In this document: positions 7,723 through 17,940 of the stretch, piece after piece
Layout: each line of letters begins with the position of its first letter
Numbering within the stretch: the stretch's first letter is position 1
Source: Tepidimonas sediminis
GTDB lineage: Bacteria > Pseudomonadota > Gammaproteobacteria > Burkholderiales > Burkholderiaceae_C
Direction of reading: 5' to 3'
NCBI RefSeq assembly: GCF_007556605.1
Contig: NZ_VJND01000016.1
Location: forward strand, 1 to 49,391
Length of the DNA: 49,391 nt
Notes under the pieces: model-generated
What the model saw: the letters and a program-made list of their open reading frames with translations, nothing else
Databases searched by the model: none
What the model was told of the DNA's origin: nothing
Position numbers and translations under genes: made by a program

Positions 7723-9621
7723 ATGGAGGCCAACATGGCGCCCGCCTGCGATCCGCCCTCGCGCCGGCGGGGGAGCGGGTGGCTTGCGCTGGCCCGCTGG
7801 CTGTGGCTGCTCCTGCTGCTGGGCACGTGGGGAGGCCCGGCCCACGCGCTGGTGGCCGGCCGTACGCCCGGCGCGGTGGAGGTCGCCGTGCCGGTGGGCG
7901 AGCCGCTGTGGCTGCGCCCGTACGCGCGCACGCTGCGCGAGACGCAGGCGATGGCGTCCACCCTCGGCCCGGCGTTGCTGACGCAGGATCTGCCGTGGGA
8001 GCCGGTGACCAGCCTGGAGCCGGTGTTCGCCTTCGGCTTCGACCGCAGCGCCCACTGGGTGCACGTGGCGCTGCGGCATGACGGGCCGGAGCCGGCACGG
8101 CTGGTGCTGGAGGCGGCCGAGCCGCTGATCGACGACCTGCGGCTGTGGGTGGTGGACCGCGCCAGCGGGGCGCTGGTGGCGCATGCCCAACTGGGCGACC
8201 GCGTCGCCGAGGCCGTGCGACCGCTCGACTACCGCCACCCCGCGCTGCCGTTCGTGCTGCTGCCCGGCCACACCGTCGACGTGCTGGTGCGCGTGCATGC
8301 GGTCGACGGCGAGCACGACCCGCTGCCGCTGCGCCTGTGGAACGCGTCGGACTTCTTCGACCACGCGCTGTGGGATAACTGGATCTACGGCGCCTACTAC
8401 GGGGCGCTGAGCGCGCTGCTGCTGTACAACCTGCTGGTGTTCGCCGGCACGCGCGAGCGCACCTTCGGCCTGTACACGCTGTTCCTGGCCAGCTTCCTGC
8501 TGTGGAACCTGACCTACCGTGGCTATGCGCTGCAGTACCTGTGGCCGGGGGCGGTGACATGGAACCAGATCGCGCTGGTGAGCTTCTCGGCGCTGATCTA
8601 CGCCGGCATGGCCGCCTTCAGCTGGAGCCTGCTGGAGGTGCCGCGGCGCGCGCCGTGGCTGTTCCGCCTGCAGGCGGTGCTGGCGCTGGCGGCGCTGGCG
8701 CACGCGGTCTGGATCGTCGCCGACCCGACGGCGGCCACCTTCGCCACGCTGGACCTCGTCGGGCTGGCGATGTTCGTCGTGCTGCTGCTGGCCGCCGCCC
8801 GCATCGCCTGGCGCGGCGAGCGCGTGGCCTGGATCTACCTCGGCGCGCACGGCGCGCTGTTCGCCGGCGCCGGCGTCTACTACGCCACCAAGCTCGAACT
8901 GATCACGCCGGGGCCGCTGTCGCTGCATGCGCTCAACCTCGGCTCGGCGGCGGAGTTCGTGCTGCTGGGCTTCGCGCTGGCCTACCGCATCAACCGCCTC
9001 AAGGCCGAGCGCGACCACGCCCAGGCCGAGCTGGTGCGCACGCTGCAGGACGCGGCGCAGCGGCTGGAACGGGAGGTGGCCGCGCGCACCGAGGCACTGC
9101 GCCAGGCCAACCACCGACTGGAGGAGCTGGCCACGCGCGACGCGCTGACCGGCCTGCTCAACCGCCACCAGCTGCACGAGCGGCTGGTGGAGGAGCTGGC
9201 GCGCGCGCAGCGCAGCGGCCAGCCGCTGGCGGTGCTGATGCTGGATCTGGACCACTTCAAGGCGCTCAACGACCGCGGCGGCCACCCTTACGGCGACCAC
9301 GTGCTGCGCCAGGTGGGCGCCCTGCTGGCGCCGCCGCTGCTGCGCGCCACCGACCGCGCCTTCCGCGTCGGCGGCGAGGAATTTCTCGTGCTGGCCCCCG
9401 GCACCGACGCGGCCGGGCTGCAGCGGCTGGCCGAGCGCATCCGCGGCGCGGTGTCGCAGCAGGCCTGGCCGCACCCGGACGCCGCCACCGGCTGGGTCAG
9501 CATCTCGGTGGGGGGCACGCTGTCGCAGCCGCAGGACACCCCCGAGTCGATCTTCGAGCGCGCCGACCGCGCGCTCTACGAGGCCAAGCACCAGGGCCGC
9601 AACCGCTGCGCCTACGCCTGA
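7723..9621 (+). CDS. 7TMR-DISM diguanylate cyclase
   Basis: A 632-residue membrane receptor that should make c-di-GMP. In order: signal/anchor segment (20-42), a periplasmic 7TMR-DISMED2-like beta domain (about 50-205), a seven-helix 7TMR-DISM membrane module (about 220-420), a coiled coil (425-470) and a GGDEF domain (472-632). The catalytic loop is GGEEF at 550-554 and an RxxD inhibitory site (Arg541, Asp544) lies five residues before it, so product inhibition is expected. Typical GGDEF landmarks DALTGLLNR and LDLDHFKALND are intact. The DISMED2 domain is thought to bind carbohydrate-like ligands; the ligand here is unknown. An alternative start lies 12 bases downstream at 7735. Its 3' end overlaps the convergent LysR gene by 10 bases. 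Confidence 0.92.
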   Translation: MEANMAPACDPPSRRRGSGWLALARWLWLLLLLGTWGGPAHALVAGRTPGAVEVAVPVGEPLWLRPYARTLRETQAMASTLGPALLTQDLPWEPVTSLEPVFAFGFDRSAHWVHVALRHDGPEPARLVLEAAEPLIDDLRLWVVDRASGALVAHAQLGDRVAEAVRPLDYRHPALPFVLLPGHTVDVLVRVHAVDGEHDPLPLRLWNASDFFDHALWDNWIYGAYYGALSALLLYNLLVFAGTRERTFGLYTLFLASFLLWNLTYRGYALQYLWPGAVTWNQIALVSFSALIYAGMAAFSWSLLEVPRRAPWLFRLQAVLALAALAHAVWIVADPTAATFATLDLVGLAMFVVLLLAAARIAWRGERVAWIYLGAHGALFAGAGVYYATKLELITPGPLSLHALNLGSAAEFVLLGFALAYRINRLKAERDHAQAELVRTLQDAAQRLEREVAARTEALRQANHRLEELATRDALTGLLNRHQLHERLVEELARAQRSGQPLAVLMLDLDHFKALNDRGGHPYGDHVLRQVGALLAPPLLRATDRAFRVGGEEFLVLAPGTDAAGLQRLAERIRGAVSQQAWPHPDAATGWVSISVGGTLSQPQDTPESIFERADRALYEAKHQGRNRCAYA

Positions 9622-10541
9622 GCCGCGCCGCCCAACCGCGCGCGCAGGTGCGCCACCAGCGCCGCCACCGCCAGCGGCACGTGCGGCGACCAGGGACGGA
9701 TCGCCCAGATCGCCGGCGCGAACACGTCCACCGCGCGCCAGGACGGCAGCACCTCCACCAGCCGCCCCTCGGCCAGTGCGACGCGCGCGCTGAAGTCCGG
9801 CACCAGCGCGATGCCCAGCCCCAGCAGCGCCGCATCCCGCAGCGCCTCGCTGTTGTTGGCCGCCAGCGGCCCGGCCACCGGCACCGTGACGCGCTCGCCG
9901 CCGTCGCGCGGCTCCAGCGTCCACAGCGGCCGCGCGCCCGGGCGCGGGTAATGCAGGCAAGGCCGCTGCGCCAGCTCGGACGGGTGCGCCGGCGCGCCGG
10001 CGGCGTGCAGGTAGGCGGGCGCGGCCACCAGCACCGAGCGCGAGCCGCACAGCCGCCACGCCACGTGCGTGTCCGGCGGCGCAAACGTGTGCCGCACCGC
10101 CAGGTCGAAACCCTCCGCCGCCAGCGGCACCAGCCGGTCCGACAGGTCCAGCTCGACGTGCACGCGCGGGTGCGCGCACGCGAACTCGGCCAGCAACGGC
10201 ACCAGCACCTGCCGCGCCAGCGCCACCGGGGCGGTAAGGCGCACGCGCCCGGAGGGCTGCGCCGCCAGGTCGCGCACGCGCGCCCAGCCCTGCTCGATCT
10301 GCGCGTAGGCGCCGGCCACCTCCTCCACCAGCCGCTGGCCGGCCTCGGTCAGGCGCACGCTGCGCGTGGTGCGCCGCACCAGCGGCACGCCGGCCAGCCG
10401 CTCCAGCTCGGCGATGCGCTGGCTCACCGCCGCCTTGCTCACCCCCAGCCGGCGCGCCGCGGCGGTGTAGCTGCCCTGCGCGGCCAGCACGGTCAGCCAG
10501 TGCACGTGGCCCCACAGCTCGGGTCGGGTGGTGCGTCCCAT
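9612..10541 (-). CDS. LysR-family transcriptional regulator
   Basis: A 309-residue DNA-binding regulator. The N-terminal winged helix-turn-helix covers about residues 12-70 with the LysR pattern GSYTAAARRLGVSKAAVSQRIAEL. A co-inducer-binding domain with two Rossmann-like lobes fills residues 95-300, including SGRVRLTAPVA at its start. It is divergent from mmsA, separated by 84 bp that contain three GTTCA half-sites, so control of mmsA and of itself is likely (inference). The inducer is unknown. The 3' end overlaps the convergent cyclase gene by 10 bases. Confidence 0.92.
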   Translation of the reverse strand: MGRTTRPELWGHVHWLTVLAAQGSYTAAARRLGVSKAAVSQRIAELERLAGVPLVRRTTRSVRLTEAGQRLVEEVAGAYAQIEQGWARVRDLAAQPSGRVRLTAPVALARQVLVPLLAEFACAHPRVHVELDLSDRLVPLAAEGFDLAVRHTFAPPDTHVAWRLCGSRSVLVAAPAYLHAAGAPAHPSELAQRPCLHYPRPGARPLWTLEPRDGGERVTVPVAGPLAANNSEALRDAALLGLGIALVPDFSARVALAEGRLVEVLPSWRAVDVFAPAIWAIRPWSPHVPLAVAALVAHLRARLGGAAQA

Positions 10542-10551
10542 CGGCCCGATT

Positions 10552-10577
10552 GTTCACCAAACTGAACCATCCGTTCA
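10552..10577. promoter_or_regulatory. Candidate LysR operator between lysR and mmsA
   Basis: GTTCA (10552-10556), TGAAC (10563-10567) and GTTCA (10573-10577) are three half-sites of alternating orientation with equal 6- and 5-base gaps. The first two form an inverted repeat with the T-N11-A shape preferred by LysR proteins. The site sits directly upstream of the lysR start at 10541. Confidence 0.55.
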
Positions 10578-10587
10578 GGTCAGCGGT

Positions 10588-10617
10588 CTTGTGGGCGTGC
10601 GCCCCGCTGCCTAGACT
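10588..10617 (+). promoter_or_regulatory. mmsA: Weak sigma70-like promoter for mmsA
   Basis: CTTGTG (10588-10593), an 18-base spacer and TAGACT (10612-10617). The start of transcription would fall within about two bases of the ATG at 10626. The weak -35 suits an activator-dependent promoter next to the LysR half-sites. Confidence 0.35.
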
Positions 10618-10625
10618 GCCCGCGC

Positions 10626-12140
10626 ATGAGCCACCCGACCCCTATCCCCCACTGGATCGACGGCCGCCGCCGCCCCGGCGCGAGCGGCCGCACGCAACCC
10701 GTCACCAATCCGGCCACCGGCGCGGTCACCGGGCGGGTCGCGCTGGCCAGCGCCGCCGACGTCGACGCCGCCGTGCAGGCTGCCGCCGCGGCCTGGCCGG
10801 CCTGGGCCGACACGCCGCCGGTGCGGCGCGCGCGCGTGCTGTTCCGGTTTCTGGAGCTGCTGCACCGCCACCACGACGAGCTGGCACGCGCCATCACCGC
10901 CGAGCATGGCAAGACGCTGGCGGATGCGCGCGGCGAGGTGCAGCGCGGCATCGAAATCGTCGAGTTCGCCTGCGGCATCCCGCAGCTGCTCAAGGGCGCC
11001 TACACCGAGCAGGTCGGCGGCGGCATCGACAACTGGACGCTGCGCCAGCCGCTGGGCGTGGTGGCGGGCGTGACGCCGTTCAACTTTCCGGCGATGGTGC
11101 CGATGTGGATGTTTCCGCTGGCGCTCGCATGCGGCAACACCTTCGTGCTCAAGCCCAGCCCGCTGGATCCGACCCCGTCCATCCTGCTGGCCGAGCTGCT
11201 GCGCGAAGCCGGGCTGCCCGACGGCGTCTTCAACGTCGTGCAGGGCGACAGGGAAGCCGTGGAGGCGCTGCTCGTGCACCCGCAGGTGGCGGCGCTCAGC
11301 TTCGTCGGCTCCACCGCCGTGGCGCGCCAGCTCTACGCCACGGGCGCGGCGCACGGCAAGCGCGTGCAGGCGCTGGGCGGCGCCAAGAATCACATGGTCG
11401 TGATGCCCGATGCCGACCTGGAACAGGCGGTCGATGCGCTGATCGGCGCCGCGTTCGGCTCGGCCGGCGAGCGTTGCATGGCGATCTCGGTGGGCGTGCT
11501 GGTGGGCGACGTGGCCGAGCGCATCCTGCCGGCGCTGGAGGCGCGCACGCGCGCGCTCAAGGTGCGCGACGGCCTCGATCCGCAGGCCGAGATGGGGCCG
11601 ATCGTCAGCGCCGCGGCGCGGCAGCGCATCGTCGAGCTGATCGACAGCGGCGTGGCCGAAGGCGCGCGGCTCGTGGTGGACGGCCGCGCGTTCGATCCGG
11701 CGCAGGCCGGCCCGGGCTGCGCCGGCGGCTTCTGGCTCGGCGGCACCCTGTTCGACCACGTGCAGCCGCACATGCGCATCTGGCGCGAGGAAATCTTCGG
11801 CCCGGTGCTGTCGTGCGTGCGCGTGGCCACGCTGTCGGAGGCGGTGGAGCTGATCCACCGCCACGCCTACGGCAACGGGGTGGCCTGCTTCACGCGCGAC
11901 GGCCACACCGCGCGCGAGTTCGCGCGCCGCGTCCAGGTCGGCATGGTCGGCATCAACGTGCCGATCCCGGTGCCGATGGCCTGGCACGGCTTCGGCGGCT
12001 GGAAGGCCAGCCTCTTCGGCGACCTGCACGTCTACGGCGAGGAGGGCGTGCGCTTCTACACGCGCCAGAAGAGCGTCATGCAGCGCTGGCCCGAAAGCAC
12101 GCCGCAGGGCCCGTCGTTCGTGATGCCGACCAACCCGTGA
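10626..12140 (+). CDS. mmsA: Methylmalonate-semialdehyde dehydrogenase (CoA-acylating)
   Basis: A 504-residue aldehyde dehydrogenase of family 6, which converts methylmalonate semialdehyde (valine, thymine, inositol breakdown) to propionyl-CoA with NAD+ and CoA. The catalytic cysteine is Cys284 in GSAGERCMA. The position held by the general-base Glu in hydrolytic aldehyde dehydrogenases is Asn255 in GGAKNH, a hallmark of this CoA-dependent family. [16 protein letters not shown] (151-166) and the late [21 protein letters not shown] block are also diagnostic. It is divergent from a LysR regulator rather than the AraC-type mmsR of Pseudomonas, and mmsB is not adjacent, so the exact pathway is open (valine, beta-alanine or inositol route). 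Confidence 0.92.
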   Translation: MSHPTPIPHWIDGRRRPGASGRTQPVTNPATGAVTGRVALASAADVDAAVQAAAAAWPAWADTPPVRRARVLFRFLELLHRHHDELARAITAEHGKTLADARGEVQRGIEIVEFACGIPQLLKGAYTEQVGGGIDNWTLRQPLGVVAGVTPFNFPAMVPMWMFPLALACGNTFVLKPSPLDPTPSILLAELLREAGLPDGVFNVVQGDREAVEALLVHPQVAALSFVGSTAVARQLYATGAAHGKRVQALGGAKNHMVVMPDADLEQAVDALIGAAFGSAGERCMAISVGVLVGDVAERILPALEARTRALKVRDGLDPQAEMGPIVSAAARQRIVELIDSGVAEGARLVVDGRAFDPAQAGPGCAGGFWLGGTLFDHVQPHMRIWREEIFGPVLSCVRVATLSEAVELIHRHAYGNGVACFTRDGHTAREFARRVQVGMVGINVPIPVPMAWHGFGGWKASLFGDLHVYGEEGVRFYTRQKSVMQRWPESTPQGPSFVMPTNP

Positions 12141-12152
12141 CCCACCCCGCCC

Positions 12153-12177
12153 GGCCGCCGCGCCGGGCGCGGCGGCC
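12153..12177 (+). terminator. Hairpin after mmsA
   Basis: A perfect 9-bp GC stem (ggccgccgc/gcggcggcc) with a 7-base loop, 12 bases after the mmsA stop. No U-tract follows, so it may act as a 3'-end stabiliser or a weak terminator. Confidence 0.4.
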
Positions 12178-12201
12178 TGCGTGACGGGCGCCCCCGGAAC
12201 G

Positions 12202-12234
12202 AAAAAACCCGCTGGTCATGCGGACCAGCGGGTT
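12202..12234 (-). terminator. Rho-independent terminator after tRNA-fMet
   Basis: On the minus strand a perfect 12-bp stem (AACCCGCTGGTC with GACCAGCGGGTT) and a 5-base loop is followed by a run of T (plus-strand A run 12202-12207). It lies eight bases beyond the tRNA 3' end and closes the whole ribosomal-protein/tRNA region. Confidence 0.9.
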
Positions 12235-12241
12235 GGTGCCT

Positions 12242-12318
<77 letters not shown>

Positions 12319-12330
12319 TCAGAGACTGGA

Positions 12331-12360
12331 ATTATAGCATGGTTCATTCGGCCTTGTCAG
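12331..12360 (-). promoter_or_regulatory. Promoter for tRNA-fMet inside the rplQ 3' end
   Basis: On the minus strand CTGACA (12360-12355), an 18-base spacer and a perfect TATAAT (12336-12331). The -10 lies 12 bases before the mature tRNA 5' end. The -35 overlaps the last codons of rplQ, so the tRNA can be transcribed independently of the alpha operon. Confidence 0.75.
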
Positions 12361-12757
12361 CCGGGGCGGCGGTCTCACCCCCTTCGGCGGCGGCCGGCTC
12401 GGGGCGATCGACCAGCTCCATGTAGGCCATGGGGGCGTTGTCGCCGACGCGGAAGCCCATCTTCAGGATGCGGGTGTAGCCGCCCGGACGGTTCTGGTAG
12501 CGCGGCCCCAGCTCGTTGAACAGCTTGACCACCGTCTCGCGGTCGCGCAGGCGGTCGAACGCCAGGCGGCGGTTGGCCAGGGTCGGCTTCTTGGCCAGCG
12601 TGATCAGCGGCTCGACCACGCGGCGCAGCTCCTTGGCCTTGGGCAGCGTGGTCTTGATGGCCTCGTGCTTGAGCAGCGAGTTGGCCATGTTGCGCAGCAT
12701 CGCCTGGCGGTGGGCGCTGGTGCGATTGAGCTTGCGCAGTCCGTGTCCGTGACGCAT
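12344..12757 (-). CDS. rplQ: 50S ribosomal protein L17
   Basis: A 137-residue large-subunit protein that lies near the polypeptide exit tunnel. The N-terminal [20 protein letters not shown] and the [21 protein letters not shown] stretch are diagnostic. The C-terminal ~20 residues form an Ala/Glu-rich acidic tail ([19 protein letters not shown]), longer than the E. coli protein but common in Burkholderiales. An AAGGAG site lies six bases before the ATG. It is the last protein gene of the alpha operon, after rpoA. Confidence 0.98.
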   Translation of the reverse strand: MRHGHGLRKLNRTSAHRQAMLRNMANSLLKHEAIKTTLPKAKELRRVVEPLITLAKKPTLANRRLAFDRLRDRETVVKLFNELGPRYQNRPGGYTRILKMGFRVGDNAPMAYMELVDRPEPAAAEGGETAAPADKAE

Positions 12758-12836
12758 GGGAAGGCTCCTTTCGTTGTCATCGCCGGCGGCCGGATCAGGT
12801 ACCGCCGGGGGTCACAGGGTTGGGAAAAACGGTCGA

Positions 12837-13823
12837 TCAGTGCTTCTCGAGACCGGCCGGCGGCCAGTTCTCCAGCTTCATGCCCAGCGTCAGGCCGCGC
12901 GAAGCCAGCACTTCCTTGATTTCGTTGAGCGACTTGCGCCCGAGGTTGGGGGTCTTGAGCAGCTCGTTTTCGGTGCGCTGGATCAGGTCGCCGATGTAGT
13001 AGATGTTCTCGGCCTTGAGGCAGTTGGCCGAGCGCACCGTCAGCTCCAGCTCGTCGACCGGACGCAGCAGGATCGGGTCGAACGCCGGCGCACCGGGCTT
13101 GGAGGCCGGCGCGCTGTCGAACGCGGTGCCGCCCTCCAGCTGCGCAAACACCGACAGCTGCTCCACTAGGATCTTGGCCGCCGCGCGCACGGCCTCCTCC
13201 GGGCCGATCGAGCCGTTGGTCTCGATGTCCAGCACCAGCTTGTCCAGATCGGTGCGCTGCTCCACGCGGGCGTTTTCCACGGCGTAGCTGACGCGCTTGA
13301 TCGGCGAGAACGAGGCATCGAGCACGATGCGGCCGATGCTGTTGCGGTGGTCGTCGCCCTTGCGCACATTGCCGGGCACGTAGCCGCGGCCCTTCTCGAC
13401 CTTGATCTGCATGTCGAGCTTGGCGCCCGGAGCCAGCGTGGCGATCACGTGGTCGGGGTTGAGGATCTCGACATCGTGCGGCGTCTGGATGTCGCGCGCG
13501 GTGACGACGCCCTCGCCTTCCTTGCGCAGGCTCAGCGTCACCTCGTCGCGGTTGTGCAGCTTGAACACCACCCCCTTGAGGTTGAGCAGGATGTGCACGA
13601 CGTCTTCCTGCACCCCCTCGATGGTGGAGAACTCGTGCAGCACCCCGGCGATCGTGACCTCGGTCGGCGCGTGCCCGACCATCGACGACAGCAGCACCCG
13701 GCGCAGGGCGTTGCCCAGCGTGTGCCCGAAGCCCCGCTCGAAGGGCTCCAGCGTCACCTCGGCGCGGTTGGCCGAAATGCGCTCGACGTGGATGGTCTTG
13801 GGTTTGAGCAGGTTATTCAGCAT
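12837..13823 (-). CDS. rpoA: RNA polymerase alpha subunit
   Basis: A 328-residue subunit that scaffolds RNA polymerase assembly and contacts activators and UP elements. The N-terminal domain (1-235) contains [18 protein letters not shown] (dimer interface and beta contact); the C-terminal domain (about 245-325) contains the [18 protein letters not shown] helix and [13 protein letters not shown] chose the ATG at 13823 (MLNNLLKP), preceded by a GGAAGG site, rather than an in-frame extension to 13877 without family similarity. It is placed between rpsD and rplQ as in the classical alpha operon. Confidence 0.98.
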   Translation of the reverse strand: MLNNLLKPKTIHVERISANRAEVTLEPFERGFGHTLGNALRRVLLSSMVGHAPTEVTIAGVLHEFSTIEGVQEDVVHILLNLKGVVFKLHNRDEVTLSLRKEGEGVVTARDIQTPHDVEILNPDHVIATLAPGAKLDMQIKVEKGRGYVPGNVRKGDDHRNSIGRIVLDASFSPIKRVSYAVENARVEQRTDLDKLVLDIETNGSIGPEEAVRAAAKILVEQLSVFAQLEGGTAFDSAPASKPGAPAFDPILLRPVDELELTVRSANCLKAENIYYIGDLIQRTENELLKTPNLGRKSLNEIKEVLASRGLTLGMKLENWPPAGLEKH

Positions 13824-13935
13824 GCGGACTTCCTTCCTTACCCTCGGCTCAGGGGCCGGTCGAGGCCGGTGGAGCACAAAATCCCGGACCCCGCCGGCGG
13901 CAGGATCCGGGTCGGTTGAAGCGGCGCGCGCCCGA

Positions 13936-14559
<624 letters not shown>

Positions 14560-14765
14560 TGGTCGTCCTTTCCTGTCTGCCGCGGCCATCCTGCCGCGGG
14601 AGCCAGCGCCGGCGGCCGCCGCCCGCAAGGGGCGCGCGGCGTAAGCGCTGGCGGTGGTCCTCGATCGTCGCGTCCGCGCAGGACGCGTGGCGTCTGCGCG
14701 GCTTTTTCGAAAAGCTTTCTATTGTAGCGCGAAACGCGGCTGCTTGCGCAGCGAGCCGCAGCGCC
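14560..14765 (-). promoter_or_regulatory. rpsD leader with internal promoter and 5' stem-loop
   Basis: This is the only long gap inside the ribosomal-protein run. On the minus strand TACAAT (14726-14721) is a good -10 without a good -35. A start seven bases later would begin in the hairpin GCTTTT-cga-AAAAGC (14715-14701). The rest is GC-rich with several inverted repeats. The position before rpsD suggests a second promoter for rpsD-rpoA-rplQ and perhaps an S4 feedback site. Both are inferences. Confidence 0.45.
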
Positions 14766-15170
14766 TCAGATGCGGCGGCGCTTCGGCGGGCGGCAGCCGT
14801 TGTGCGGAATCGGCGTCACGTCGGAGATCGACGTGATGCGGATGCCCAGCGCCCCCAGCGCGCGCACCGACGATTCGCGGCCGGGCCCGGGGCCCTTGAT
14901 CTCGACGTCCAGGTTCTTGATGCCCTGCTCCATCGCGGCGCGGCCGGCGGCCTCGGCGGCCACCTGGGCGGCGAACGGCGTGGACTTGCGCGAGCCCTTG
15001 AAACCCTGCCCACCGGCCGACGACCACGCGATGGCGTTGCCCTGCCGGTCGGTGATGGTGATGATGGTGTTGTTGAACGAGGCGTGCACGTGCGCCACAC
15101 CGTCCGCGATGTTCTTGCGGACCTTCTTGCGCACACGCGCCGCGGCGTTGGCGGTCGGAGCTTTGGCCAT
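14766..15170 (-). CDS. rpsK: 30S ribosomal protein S11
   Basis: A 134-residue protein of the 30S platform, near the mRNA exit. Diagnostic blocks are [42 protein letters not shown] and the C-terminal [18 protein letters not shown]. The basic N-terminal extension [20 protein letters not shown] is normal for Burkholderiales. It lies 18 bp after rpsM in the alpha operon. The ribosome-binding site is weak (GAAAGACC). Confidence 0.98.
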   Translation of the reverse strand: MAKAPTANAAARVRKKVRKNIADGVAHVHASFNNTIITITDRQGNAIAWSSAGGQGFKGSRKSTPFAAQVAAEAAGRAAMEQGIKNLDVEIKGPGPGRESSVRALGALGIRITSISDVTPIPHNGCRPPKRRRI

Positions 15171-15188
15171 GTCGGTCTTTCGTGCGGA

Positions 15189-15554
15189 TTACTTCTTCAG
15201 GGGCTGGGCGGCGCGGCGCGGACCCTTGCGCGTGCGCGCGTTGGTCTTGGTGCGCTGGCCGCGCACCGGCAGGCCGCGGCGATGGCGGAAGCCGCGGTAG
15301 CAGCCGATGTCCATCAGCCGCTTGATGTTCATCGTCACCTCGCGGCGCAGGTCGCCCTCGATGGTGAAGCGGCCGACCTGCTCACGGATCTTTTCGAGCT
15401 CGGCGTCGGTCAGGTCCTTGACCTTCTTCGAGTACGGAATGCCGCAGGCGTCGCAGATCTGGCGCGCGCGGGTGCGGCCGATGCCGTAGATCGCGGTCAG
15501 CCCGATCTCGGTGTGCTTGTGCGGCGGGATGTTGATGCCGGCGATACGTGCCAT
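15189..15554 (-). CDS. rpsM: 30S ribosomal protein S13
   Basis: A 121-residue head protein of the small subunit that forms bridges to the 50S and contacts P-site t[24 protein letters not shown] and the C-terminal [20 protein letters not shown] block are diagnostic. A GAGGATCACC site precedes the ATG. In the alpha operon it follows rpmJ by 18 bp. Confidence 0.98.
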   Translation of the reverse strand: MARIAGINIPPHKHTEIGLTAIYGIGRTRARQICDACGIPYSKKVKDLTDAELEKIREQVGRFTIEGDLRREVTMNIKRLMDIGCYRGFRHRRGLPVRGQRTKTNARTRKGPRRAAQPLKK

Positions 15555-15572
15555 GGTGATCCTCGCAAAAAC

Positions 15573-15686
15573 TCAGCCTTGACGCTGCTTGTGACGCGGG
15601 TCGCTGCAGATCACGCGCACCACGCCGTGGCGGCGGATGATCTTGCAGTTGCGGCACATTTTCTTGACGGAAGCCGAAACGCGCAT
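15573..15686 (-). CDS. rpmJ: 50S ribosomal protein L36
   Basis: A 37-residue zinc-ribbon protein of the large subunit. The zinc ligands Cys11, Cys14, Cys27 and His32 are all present, so this is the zinc-binding (C+) form. The sequence begins [15 protein letters not shown] and ends [10 protein letters not shown]. An AGGAG site lies six bases before the ATG. It sits between infA and rpsM, the order usual in Betaproteobacteria (in E. coli rpmJ follows secY and infA is elsewhere). Confidence 0.97.
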   Translation of the reverse strand: MRVSASVKKMCRNCKIIRRHGVVRVICSDPRHKQRQG

Positions 15687-15717
15687 GGGTTTCTCCTGAT
15701 GACGTGATGGGGCCGCC

Positions 15718-15936
15718 TCACTTGGCGCGGAAGACGATGCGGGCGCGGGTCAGGTCGTAGGGCGTCAGCTCCACCTTGACCTTGTCGCCCGGCAGGATGC
15801 GGATGTAGTGCATGCGCATCTTGCCGGAGATGTGCCCGAGCACGACGTGACCGTTTTCCAGCCGCACGCGGAAGGTGGCGTTCGGCAGGTTCTCGATCAC
15901 CTCGCCCTGCATTTCGATGACATCGTCCTTCGCCAT
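15718..15936 (-). CDS. infA: Translation initiation factor IF-1
   Basis: A 72-residue S1/OB-fold factor that occupies the ribosomal A site during initiation. [19 protein letters not shown] and the core [21 protein letters not shown] are diagnostic. The gene is five bases after secY and 31 bases before rpmJ, with only a weak ribosome-binding site, so coupling with secY is likely. Burkholderiales often carry a second infA elsewhere; this is the ribosomal-operon copy. Confidence 0.97.
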   Translation of the reverse strand: MAKDDVIEMQGEVIENLPNATFRVRLENGHVVLGHISGKMRMHYIRILPGDKVKVELTPYDLTRARIVFRAK

Positions 15937-15941
15937 GACTC

Positions 15942-17258
15942 TCAAGCACCCGTGGCCTTGAACGAGGCCTTCTTCAACAACGATTCGTACTGCTGCGACA
16001 TCATGTAGTTCTGCACCTGGGCCATGAAGTCCATGGTGACCACGACGATGATCAGCAGTGAGGTGCCGCCGAAGTAGAACGGCACGCTGTATTTCAGGAT
16101 CAGGAACTCCGGCAGCAGGCACACCAGCGTGATGTAGATCGCACCGATGAACGTCAGCCGCAGCAGGATCCGGTCGATGTAGCGCGCGGTCTGCTCGCCC
16201 GGACGGATGCCGGGCACGAACGCGCCGCTCTTCTTCAGGTTGTCGGCGGTCTCGCGGCTGTTGAACACGAGCGCCGTGTAGAAGAAGCAGAAGAACACGA
16301 TCGCCGCGGCGTACAGCGCCACGTAGATCGGCTGACCCGGCGACAGCGCCGCGGCCAGGTCACGCAGCCAGCGCGTGCCCTCGCCCGTGCTCATCCAGCT
16401 CACCAGCGTGGAGGGCAGCAGGATGATCGAGGAGGCGAAGATCGGCGGGATCACGCCGGCCATGTTGAGCTTGAGCGGCAGGTGCGACGATTGGCCGCCG
16501 TAGACGCGGTTGCCGACCTGGCGCCGCGCGTAGTTGACCAAGATCTTGCGCTGACCGCGCTCGACGAACACCACGCCGTAGGTGACCACGATCACCAGCG
16601 CGACGATGAAGATCGCCGCCAGGATGCTCATCGCCCCGGTGCGCACCAGCTCCAGCAGGCCGCCGATGGCGTTGGGCAGACCGGCCACGATGCCGGCGAA
16701 GATCAGGATCGAGATGCCGTTGCCCAGCCCGCGCTCGGTGATCTGCTCGCCCAGCCACATCAGGAACATCGTGCCGGCCACGAGGCTGACCACCGCGGTG
16801 AACCGGAAGCCCAGCCCCGGATCGATCACCAGCCCCGGCGAGCCTTCCAGCGCCAGCGCGATGCCCAGCGCCTGGAAGATCGCCAGCGCCACCGTGCCGT
16901 AGCGCGTGTACTGGGTGATCCTGCGCCGCCCGGCCTCACCTTCCTTCTTCAGCTGCTCGAACGCCGGCACGACGTAGGTCATCAACTGCATGATGATCGA
17001 CGCCGAGATGTACGGCATGATGCCGAGCGCAAAGACCGTGAAGCGCGACAGCGCGCCCCCCGAGAACATGTTGAACAGGCTCAGGATGCCGCCCTGCTGC
17101 CCCTTGAAGAGCTGCTCGAGCTGCACCGGGTCGATGCCGGGCACCGGGATGTGGGCCCCGATGCGGTAGACCACGAGGGCCCCGATCAGGAACCACAGCC
17201 GGCGCGCCAGATCCCCGTACTTGCCGGTTTTGGCCAGGGTGGTAGCGTTGGTGGCCAC
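15942..17258 (-). CDS. secY: Preprotein translocase subunit SecY
   Basis: A 438-residue inner-membrane channel protein with ten membrane segments, the core of SecYEG. Landmarks: [14 protein letters not shown] after TM1, the plug region [40 protein letters not shown] in cytoplasmic loop C4 and the C5 loop with [11 protein letters not shown]. The start is taken as GTG at 17258 ([17 protein letters not shown]), where homology to other burkholderial SecY proteins begins; no in-frame start codon lies nearer the upstream stop. rplO ends 34 bases upstream. Confidence 0.97.
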   Translation of the reverse strand: MATNATTLAKTGKYGDLARRLWFLIGALVVYRIGAHIPVPGIDPVQLEQLFKGQQGGILSLFNMFSGGALSRFTVFALGIMPYISASIIMQLMTYVVPAFEQLKKEGEAGRRRITQYTRYGTVALAIFQALGIALALEGSPGLVIDPGLGFRFTAVVSLVAGTMFLMWLGEQITERGLGNGISILIFAGIVAGLPNAIGGLLELVRTGAMSILAAIFIVALVIVVTYGVVFVERGQRKILVNYARRQVGNRVYGGQSSHLPLKLNMAGVIPPIFASSIILLPSTLVSWMSTGEGTRWLRDLAAALSPGQPIYVALYAAAIVFFCFFYTALVFNSRETADNLKKSGAFVPGIRPGEQTARYIDRILLRLTFIGAIYITLVCLLPEFLILKYSVPFYFGGTSLLIIVVVTMDFMAQVQNYMMSQQYESLLKKASFKATGA

Positions 17259-17292
17259 GGGATGGATGCCCTGCTCGCTGCGGTTGACCGCG

Positions 17293-17724
17293 TCAGGCCA
17301 CGCTGCCGCCGGCGGCCTCGATGGCCGCCTTGGCACCCGCGGTGGCCGCGATGCCCTGGAGCTTGACCGCGATGCCGATCTCGCCGGTCTTGATGACCTT
17401 GACCTTGCGCGCCAGCAGCGGCACCAGGCCCGCCTGCTTCAACACCAGCAGGTCGACCTCCGGCTTGCCGAGCTTGTGCAGGTCGGCCAGCGTGACCTCG
17501 GCGTTGTACTTCAGCGTCGGCGACTTGAAGCCGCGCTTGGGCAGGCGCCGCTGCAGCGGCATCTGGCCGCCTTCGAAGCCGACCTTGTGGAAGCCGCCCG
17601 AACGCGACTTCTGGCCCTTGTGGCCACGACCGGCGGTCTTGCCCAGGCCGGAGCCGATGCCGCGACCCACGCGGCGGCGCGGCTTCTTGGAGCCGGCGGC
17701 GGGCTTGAGGGTATTGAGTTCCAT
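17293..17724 (-). CDS. rplO: 50S ribosomal protein L15
   Basis: A 143-residue large-subunit protein involved in late assembly. The glycine/basic-rich N-terminus ([26 protein letters not shown] within residues 13-40) threads into 23S rRNA, and the [17 protein letters not shown] block is diagnostic. It starts 14 bases after rpmD and precedes secY, as in the classical spc operon. Confidence 0.97.
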   Translation of the reverse strand: MELNTLKPAAGSKKPRRRVGRGIGSGLGKTAGRGHKGQKSRSGGFHKVGFEGGQMPLQRRLPKRGFKSPTLKYNAEVTLADLHKLGKPEVDLLVLKQAGLVPLLARKVKVIKTGEIGIAVKLQGIAATAGAKAAIEAAGGSVA

Positions 17725-17738
17725 CACGACACTCCGGA

Positions 17739-17924
17739 TCAGAGCACCTGCACCAGGTAGCTCACCTTGTTGATCATGCCGCGCACCGCAGGGGTGTCCT
17801 GCAGCTCGCGCACGCTGCCCAGCTTGCGCAGACCCAGGCCGCGCACCGTGGCGCGGTGGCTCTGCTTGCACCCGATCGGGCTGCGCACCAGCTTGACCTT
17901 GACGGTTTGGGTGGTCGTCGTCAT
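17739..17924 (-). CDS. rpmD: 50S ribosomal protein L30
   Basis: A 61-residue small large-subunit protein with the ferredoxin-like L30 fold. [23 protein letters not shown] and the C-terminal [13 protein letters not shown] are diagnostic. The ATG at 17924 gives the family length; sequence farther upstream in the frame overlaps rpsE and lacks L30 character. It lies 16 bases after rpsE. Confidence 0.96.
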   Translation of the reverse strand: MTTTTQTVKVKLVRSPIGCKQSHRATVRGLGLRKLGSVRELQDTPAVRGMINKVSYLVQVL

Positions 17925-17940
17925 CGCATGTCCCCTGTCA

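Noticed and set aside
7687-10560. Long minus-strand open frame across the cyclase and LysR genes
   Set aside because: Shadow frame: low-complexity Arg/Gln/Ala composition and it overlaps two well-supported genes in full.
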